Source: Bacteroidota bacterium
Lineage (GTDB): Bacteria > Bacteroidota > Bacteroidia > Chitinophagales > UBA2359
Direction: 5' to 3'
Length of the DNA: 41,845 nucleotides
Assembly: GCA_020630215.1 (NCBI GenBank)
Contig: JAHDBT010000009.1
Coordinates: forward strand, 1 to 41,845
Shown here piece after piece: positions 21,901-27,900 of the stretch (its first letter is position 1; each line of letters begins with the position of its first letter). Under the pieces are notes generated by a model that ran no database searches, was not told the DNA's origin, and worked only from the letters and a program-made list of their open reading frames with translations. Position numbers and translations under genes: made by a program.

Positions 21901-24900
21901 CTCAAGTAGGCGTAGAACCAGGTACGGTTGTATTAGGCCCTTACGAAAATGGCGGTTACGATGTAGTCATTACCAGCGAGTTCGACCCAACCTGTACTTC
22001 AACGGTAAGTGGCGACAACGACTGTTTTGTGTGCGATTTACAAGTATCGGCAACTACCGAATGTGTTAACGAAAACCTATACATTATTTATGTAAACTTA
22101 CAAGGTACTGGTTTATTCAGCGTACAAGGTGGCGATTTTGACCCACTGTTTGGACAAAGTGCGGGTATTATTGAACTAGGGCCAATTAGTGCAGAAAACT
22201 CTCCTTATACCATTACCGTTACCAGCGAATTGGAAGAGGAATGCCAAGCAGTAATTAATAGTGCCGTTGATTGTACCGTGCCTTTTGAATGTGATTTACA
22301 AGTAGGCGCAACTACAACCTGTGCCGACGACGGCGATGGGTATTATGTAGTTGTTAATCTTAATGGTTCTGGTTCTTATAGTATCGAAAGTGATAACTCA
22401 GACCTCGTATTATTTGACCAAACAGCAGGAACAATTGATTATGGACCTATTGAGAATGGTTCGTACAGCCTAACCATTACCAGCGACCAAGAAGAGGACT
22501 GCGAATTGTCTTTATCTGGAACGCAGGATTGTAGCGAAGAACCAGAGTGTGATTTGGGAGCCGTTACTAGTATTAACTGTATAGGAGTAAGCGAGTACGA
22601 AGTTGTATTGACCTTATCTGGTTCGGGCGTTTTTACTTTAGATGATGGCGTAAACGACCCACTAACAGGACAAACGGCTGGCGAAATCATTCTTGGACCT
22701 TTACCAAATGGCGATTTTAGTATCGACATTCAACAAGTAGGAAATCCAGAATGTGCAACAACCGTATCAGGAACAGGAGTTTGTAGTTTCGATTGTGAAC
22801 TCACCATTAATTCTGATATTGTTTGTGCACCAGATAGTACAAGTTATAATGTGGTTTTAGAAATTATTGGCGAAGACAGCTATTCTATTGTAGATGGAGT
22901 AAGCGAACCGATAACTGGCGTGTCAGGCGGTACGATTGTATTAGGGCCTTATCCTGATGGCGATTACTCCATTAGTGTAACCAACGAAACCAACTCTTTT
23001 TGTAACCAAGGTATTAGCGGTAACTTTTTCTGCTCGCAAACACAAGTATGCGATTTAGAAGTAGACCTCGAACCTTATTGTGATGATGGCGTATTGTACA
23101 TCGTCATGACGCTGCAAGGAAGTGGCGTATATACTATTTACGATGGTTTCTCTGGCGAATTAAATGGGGCAACCGCAGGGACCTACGAATTTGATATGGG
23201 TACCTCTACGGTATTTGAATTATACGAAATTGTAGACGAAGACAACCCCGATTGTAACGTTACCCTAGAACTAGGAAATGGCTGTGATGGCAATTGCGAC
23301 CTAGAAGTTTACTATGAAGTAGAATGTTTACCAAATGGCGACTACAACTTAATAGTAGAACTAGTAGGAACAGGTACTTATGATATACAAGCACAAAGTA
23401 GCTTTTTCGACCAACAACAAATTAACGATGTAGGCGCAGGGTTTTATACCATTGAAGGTTTAGTAAACGACGATTTTGATTTATTTGTTGACCAAAACGG
23501 ACCAGGACTTTGCCAAGCAGACATTGAAGGGAATGGCGATTGCGAACCTTTTAATGATTGTGATTTAGGCATTAACCTAGTAACAAGCTGTTTAGCAGAT
23601 GGGCAATTTATGATTACCGCCTTTATTGAAGGTAGCGCACTATACACCATTGATGATGGAACAGGCACTTTAATAGAAGACGTTCCTGCTGGAGAGTACG
23701 AACTCGGCCCTTACGAAGCAGATGCCTACTTCTTCCAAATATACGATGCTAATAATACCTTCTTCGATTGTATTGCTACTAGCTTAATTTCTTTTGGTGG
23801 ATGTGATGATTTTTGTGCGTTTGATATCGCTTACGAAACCATCTGTACAGGACCGGATACTTATTTCATCAACCTAACCATTAACGACAACGACAGCGGA
23901 GGCAACTACGATATTAACGATGGCTTTTTCACCTTTATAGAGGATGTGCCTGCGGGCGAATACGAACTCGGTCCTTACACCGAAGATTTCTTCTTCTTTG
24001 TAGTAGTAAGCATTGCCGACGAACCAGATTGTTTCCAAGACTTTTTTGGCAATAGCAATTGTACCGATAACCAAGCCTGCGATTTATCCGCTAGTATCGA
24101 ACCCGTTTGTTTAGACGATGGTTCTGGTTTTGAAATTACCCTAAGCATTACAGGTACGGGACTTTACTCCTTCGATTATGGCGATGGCTCGGAAGATGGA
24201 CTGGCTGCAGGTGATTACACTTTCGGACCATTCGAAAATGGAGCCTATAATATCGAAATTAAAGACGAAACACAAACAAGCTGTTTCCAATCTTTTGAAG
24301 GTTCTTACTTCTGTGAACCGCCACCTCCTTGCGACTTAGCAGCTTCGGCAGCACCCGTATGTAGCGACGAAGGCACCTTTACCCTAGCAGTAGATATTTC
24401 TGGAACAAGTGTTTATTCCATTTACCAAGACGATATCCCGCTAGTAACAGGCATTTCTGCCATCGAACTAGAAGTAGGAAATTATCCTAGCGGTAGCGAA
24501 TACGAAATTAAAATTGTAGACGATAATAACAGCGCTTGTTTCCAATACGTAAGCGGTGTGTTCTCTTGTGGCATATTACCTGTTTGTGATTTAGTGGTAA
24601 CGCCAATTGTACAGTGTGAAGGAAACGATTATAACCTCTTAGTAGAACTAACGGGTAGTAGCACCTATACCATTATTGTAAATGGAATAGCATTAGAAGG
24701 ACAGACAGAAGGCAGTATTGGCTTAGGGCCTTTTAGTGGCGATGTATATGATGTAGAAGTATTTGACGAAAACGACGACCAATGTACACAAGCGGTATCT
24801 GGTTTGGCAAGCTGTGGCGAAACGCCATTATGTGATCTAAATGCCAACTTAACCATAGAATGTATTGGCAACGATGAGTACATCGTAACCTTGGAATTAG

Positions 24901-27900
24901 AAGGCTCAAGTACGTACGATATTTACGATGGGCTAGAAGTAGGATTCCCTGATTTTACAGATTTACTCATAGAGGATATAACAGCAACAGACAGTCCTGT
25001 TTCTGTTGGACCTTTTGATAATGGTACTTTTAGAGTACTGGTAATTGACCCAGAAAATACAGATTGTTTTGTTGACTTTATTGGCTTCCGTGATTGTGAA
25101 AACCCAGAGGTTTGTGACTTAAATGCATCTGTGCAAACCTTATGTAACGATGATGATACTTTTGATGTACTCGTATCGGTAGAAGGTTCTTCTACTTACT
25201 GGGTACGATTATTTGATAGCTGGGGCGGACCCGAAATTGACGAACTAGTAGGGGTTAATGGAGGCGAAACGGTACAACTTGGTGCGGTAACTAGTGGCGA
25301 ATATTACATATTTATTCAAGATGAAGAATTTGGACCTTGCGACCAAGACTTCCGTGGAACGGTTTCTTGTAGCGAAGGTGGCAACCCTTGTGATTTAGTT
25401 ACCAACTCGCAAGTTGTGTGTGTGGATGATGGAACTTTCTTTGTGGTAGTAACCATAGAAGGCGACGAAATATACGATATTGAAACTGGCTTTGGCGGCC
25501 CTGGTGGCGGCGGCGATGTGAACAATGTAGAAGCAGGTACTTACGAACTAGGACCCTTCTTCGAGTTCTTTGGTGGTTTCTACAACTTTACTGTAGAAAG
25601 CGATCAAAGCGATTGTTTCAGCACTACCAGCGGAACCATTAATTGTTCTGACCCGCCACTAGGTTGTGATTTACAAGCCAGCGTGGAAATTGATTGTGTA
25701 GAAGGTGATACTTACAACTTGGTCTTAACCATTGAAGGTTCGGGCACTTATTTTGTAGAAAGCAACGTATCTAACCAAGACGGTTTAACCGCAGGCGAAT
25801 ACACCATTGGCCCACTAAGCTTAAATACCTACGAAATATTTATTGAAGAAGAAGGCAATGACGGGTGCTTCCAAAATTTATCGGGTACCGAATCGTGTGA
25901 AGAACCCGACCCGAATTGTGATTTAGTACTCGACCCAATAATTGACTGTATTGATGAAAATAGCTTTAATATTACCATAGATATTGCAGGCTCGGATACC
26001 TATATTGTAGACGATGGCAATGGCAATGTGTTAACAGGGCAATCGGCTGGCGACTTAGACCTAGGCGAATTCCCTAATGGCGGATATAGTATTACCGTTA
26101 CTAGCGAAGCCAGTCCTAATTGTATACGAAGCGTAGCAGGTAACAACAACTGTTCGGACCCACCAGTAGCTTGTGATTTACAAGTGAGTGCTGGTTCGGC
26201 ATGTGAAACAGAAGACAGCTACGAATTGATTATTATTATTGAAGGTTCTAGCACCTACTGTATTGACTTAGGCGATGGCAGCGACCCAATTTGTGGACAA
26301 ACCGCTGGTGACATCAGCGTAGGATCTTTACCAAATGGTTTCTTCGAAGCAACCGTAACGGATGAAGACAGTCCTGATTGTTTCCAAAGTATTTCTGGTT
26401 TTGAAGATTGTAGCAACCCATTTATATGCACATTAGAAGTAAATTCAACAACCAACTGTTTAGCAGACGGAACAACTTATAATGTAGTACTCGATATTAC
26501 TGGCGAAGGCAACTATACCATCGAAACAGGATTAGGCGAAGACTTAACAGGACAAACCGCAGGAACAGTAACCGTAGGACCTTATCCTAACGGACCTTAC
26601 AATATTGTAGTAACACACGAGGAGGAAGCAACTTGTTTCCAAGAATTATCGGGTATCAATATTTGTGAAGAACCTACCGTTTGTGATTTATTAGCCTCCG
26701 CAGCTACCGAGTGTATTAACACCGATACCTACAATGTGCTTGTCGAATTAGCAGGCTCTAGTACTTATACAATTGATGATGGTATTAACGAACCTCTAAC
26801 CGCACAAACCGCAGGTACCATTGCGGTAGGGCCAATTCCTAACGGAACCTATGGCGTAACTATTACCGACGAAACCAATGGAGCTTGTTTCCAATTACTA
26901 GAAGGCGCAGGCGCATGTGCCGTACCTGTTGAGTGCGATTTGTTAGCAGAAGTAAGTACCGAATGTATTAGTGAAGAAGGATTTGATGTAATACTAGAAA
27001 TTACAGGTACAGGTGTTTATTGTGTTGATTTTGCAATTGATGCAGCACCAATTTGCGATTACATAGAAGGGACCTATAACATAAGAACTTATGGTAATGG
27101 CAACTATTTCTTCCAAGTTTATGAAGCAGACAGTGAAGAGTGCCAACAACAATTCTTTGGCAGTCAAAACTGTGCGCCTCCTGCCGAATGTGATTTAGAA
27201 GCAGGCGGTTTGGCTCTTTGCGATCCAAGTTCGGAAGGTTATGTAGTTTCTTTAACCATACAAGGTTCTAGCACCTACCGTATTGATGATGGTGTAAATT
27301 TTGTAATAACAGGCGTTAATGGTGGTGCAGTAATTACCGAACTTATCCCGAATGGCGATTATGAAATTGTAATTACCGACGAAACCAATCCTGCTTGTTC
27401 GCAAACCTTAGAAGGTACACAAGATTGTGAGAATCCAATTAGTTGCCCGTTACTAGTAATTCCTAGTACCGAGTGTGCCGATGAAGATGGATACATGTTA
27501 TCCTTAAACATTGCAGGTAATCCAGAGGTAACCTATTGCGTAGACTTAGGAAATGGCGAAGACCCAATTTGTGGTTTAGAAATAGGGGAGGAAGAGTTTG
27601 GCCCATTACCAAACGGCGATTACGAAGTAAGCGTTTACGATGAAACAAATCCCGAATGTTTGCAAACACTCTCGGGAACACAAAGTTGTAGTGTACCTGT
27701 TAGCTGCGATTTACAAGCAAGCGGACTCGCAACCTGCGAAGAGGATGGTACAGGATTTATCATAAGCATTACCATAGTAGGTACTAGTAGTTATACCATT
27801 GAGGATGGTGTTAATGAACCAATAACAAGCGTAACTGCAGGTGTTGTTGATACAGAAATGCTTCCTAATGGCGATTATGAAATTGTAATTACCGATAACA